DNA of 13,276 nt from an uncultured Lachnospiraceae bacterium (GTDB lineage Bacteria > Bacillota > Clostridia > Lachnospirales > Lachnospiraceae): contig CALYSH010000015.1 of the NCBI GenBank assembly GCA_945485625.1, positions 1 through 13,276 of the forward strand. The letters are read 5' to 3'. Shown here in pieces: positions 12,705 to 13,276 of this stretch. The position numbers and the translations under genes were made by a program. The notes under the pieces are model-generated. The model was not told the DNA's origin. It did not search any database and saw only the letters and a list, made by a program, of their open reading frames with translations. Each line of letters begins with the position of its first letter. Within the stretch, counting starts at the first letter, position 1.

Positions 12705-13276
12705 ATGTTTGGAAGGAAGGAACATTTGGTGCCGTTTGAGAAGGCGGACAGAAGAATTAAATTGGAAAAGTGGGGCAAACAGGAGCGAATCTCCATAGCC
12801 GGGATACTGCTGTGTGTGCTGGGAGCAGTGTGCATGCTGTATTGCGTGGGTATTGCTATCTTTGGGGGCTATGGAAGCTACTTTTTCCTGATCTGGGGAG
12901 TCATGGCGGCTTTTTTTGGACTTTGGGGTGTCATGCTTCTGCAACGTAAAATCTGGAAGAAAATACCGCGGTGGATTCGGTATGCGTTTGTAACCTGCTT
13001 TGTGATTGGAGTGTTCATTTTTGGATGGGTGGAAGCCCTGATTATCGGGAGCTGGCTGGATACACCTGCGCCCGGTGCGGATTATTGTATTGTGCTGGGA
13101 GCCCAATGGAAGCAGAGTGGTCCCAGTTATGTGTTAAAGAAGCGTCTGGATGCGGCAGTGACTTATCTGCAGGCAAATCCGGAAACCAGGGTGATTGTTT
13201 CCGGAGGACAGGGATATAATGAACCCATCAGCGAGGCGGAGGGTATGGCAGATTATCTGGAGCGTTGCGGAATTGC
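12705..13276 (+). CDS. YdcF/SanA-family (DUF218) membrane protein, 3' end cut off
   Basis: The frame is open from the ATG at 12705 to the window edge (190 codons). AAGGAAAG at 12694-12701 is close upstream. The N-terminus is basic (MFGRKEHLVPFEKADRRIK), and three hydrophobic helices follow at about residues 30-54, 59-80 and 92-116. The DUF218 domain then begins: DYCIVLGAQW (126-135), KKRLDAAVTYL, VIVSGGQGYNEPISEAEGM and DYLERCGI. These match the conserved VLG, R-----A--L and SGG-G---SEA---Y motifs of the family, which includes E. coli YdcF, SanA and ElyC, linked to envelope and peptidoglycan-precursor functions. The precise reaction is unsettled. Roughly 60-100 residues are expected beyond the edge. 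Confidence 0.88.
   Translation, partial: MFGRKEHLVPFEKADRRIKLEKWGKQERISIAGILLCVLGAVCMLYCVGIAIFGGYGSYFFLIWGVMAAFFGLWGVMLLQRKIWKKIPRWIRYAFVTCFVIGVFIFGWVEALIIGSWLDTPAPGADYCIVLGAQWKQSGPSYVLKKRLDAAVTYLQANPETRVIVSGGQGYNEPISEAEGMADYLERCGI

Noticed and set aside
12543..13106. 187-codon minus-strand ORF
   Set aside because: It is antisense to the YdcF-family gene and covers both intergenic promoters. Its His/Ser/Pro/Lys-rich composition is typical of a shadow frame.
1..13276. CRISPR arrays, tRNA or rRNA genes, insertion sequences, riboswitches
   Set aside because: No regular repeat-spacer pattern, cloverleaf, transposase motif with inverted ends, or recognisable riboswitch core was found by eye.

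Overview
The window looks like chromosomal DNA from an anaerobic, low-to-moderate-GC Firmicute, most plausibly a Lachnospiraceae-type Clostridium relative. The grounds are strong AGGAGG-type ribosome binding sites, sigma-A promoters with extended -10 elements, a BioY biotin permease behind a BirA-like operator, a YtrA-type GntR/ABC operon, and large hybrid signalling proteins. No species can be named from the sequence alone. No rRNA, tRNA, CRISPR array or insertion sequence was seen.

Layout. Positions 1-1520 are poorly conserved-looking accessory DNA. They hold an open minus-strand fragment at the left edge, three small probable membrane proteins in a row (132, 63 and 39 residues) ending at a hairpin terminator, then a 24-codon ORF and a 70-residue protein whose first 30 residues resemble the start of an ECF sigma factor. 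A sigma-A promoter at 1568-1596 then leads into what looks like one operon (1666-8106). It contains a truncated 7TM sensor fragment, a 747-residue hybrid histidine kinase (TM-HisKA-HATPase-REC-HPt) and a 1298-residue sensor/effector. The effector joins an ECF S-component-like membrane domain, an internal signal-peptide-like segment, an extracytoplasmic beta-propeller, a Y_Y_Y-like domain, a membrane segment, HD-GYP and REC. The operon ends at a strong two-way terminator shared with convergent bioY.

From 8161 on: bioY (minus strand) with a BirA-like inverted repeat over its -35 box; a four-gene operon of a YtrA-type GntR regulator, an ABC ATPase and two six-TM proteins (9097-11719); a class II-like zinc sirtuin on the minus strand whose stop overlaps the end of that operon; and a YdcF/SanA-family membrane protein that runs off the right edge. 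The sirtuin and the YdcF-like gene are divergent and each has a recognisable promoter.

How it fits together. The most notable unit is the kinase/effector pair. Together the two genes encode every site for a His-Asp-His-Asp phosphorelay (kinase H246, D544, H684; effector D1228) ending on a protein with an intact HD-GYP active site, so the predicted output is control of cyclic-di-GMP hydrolysis. The effector carries its own large external sensor and a transporter-like membrane domain, so it may join two inputs, an external ligand and the kinase state, in one polypeptide. This is inference from domain content and adjacency.
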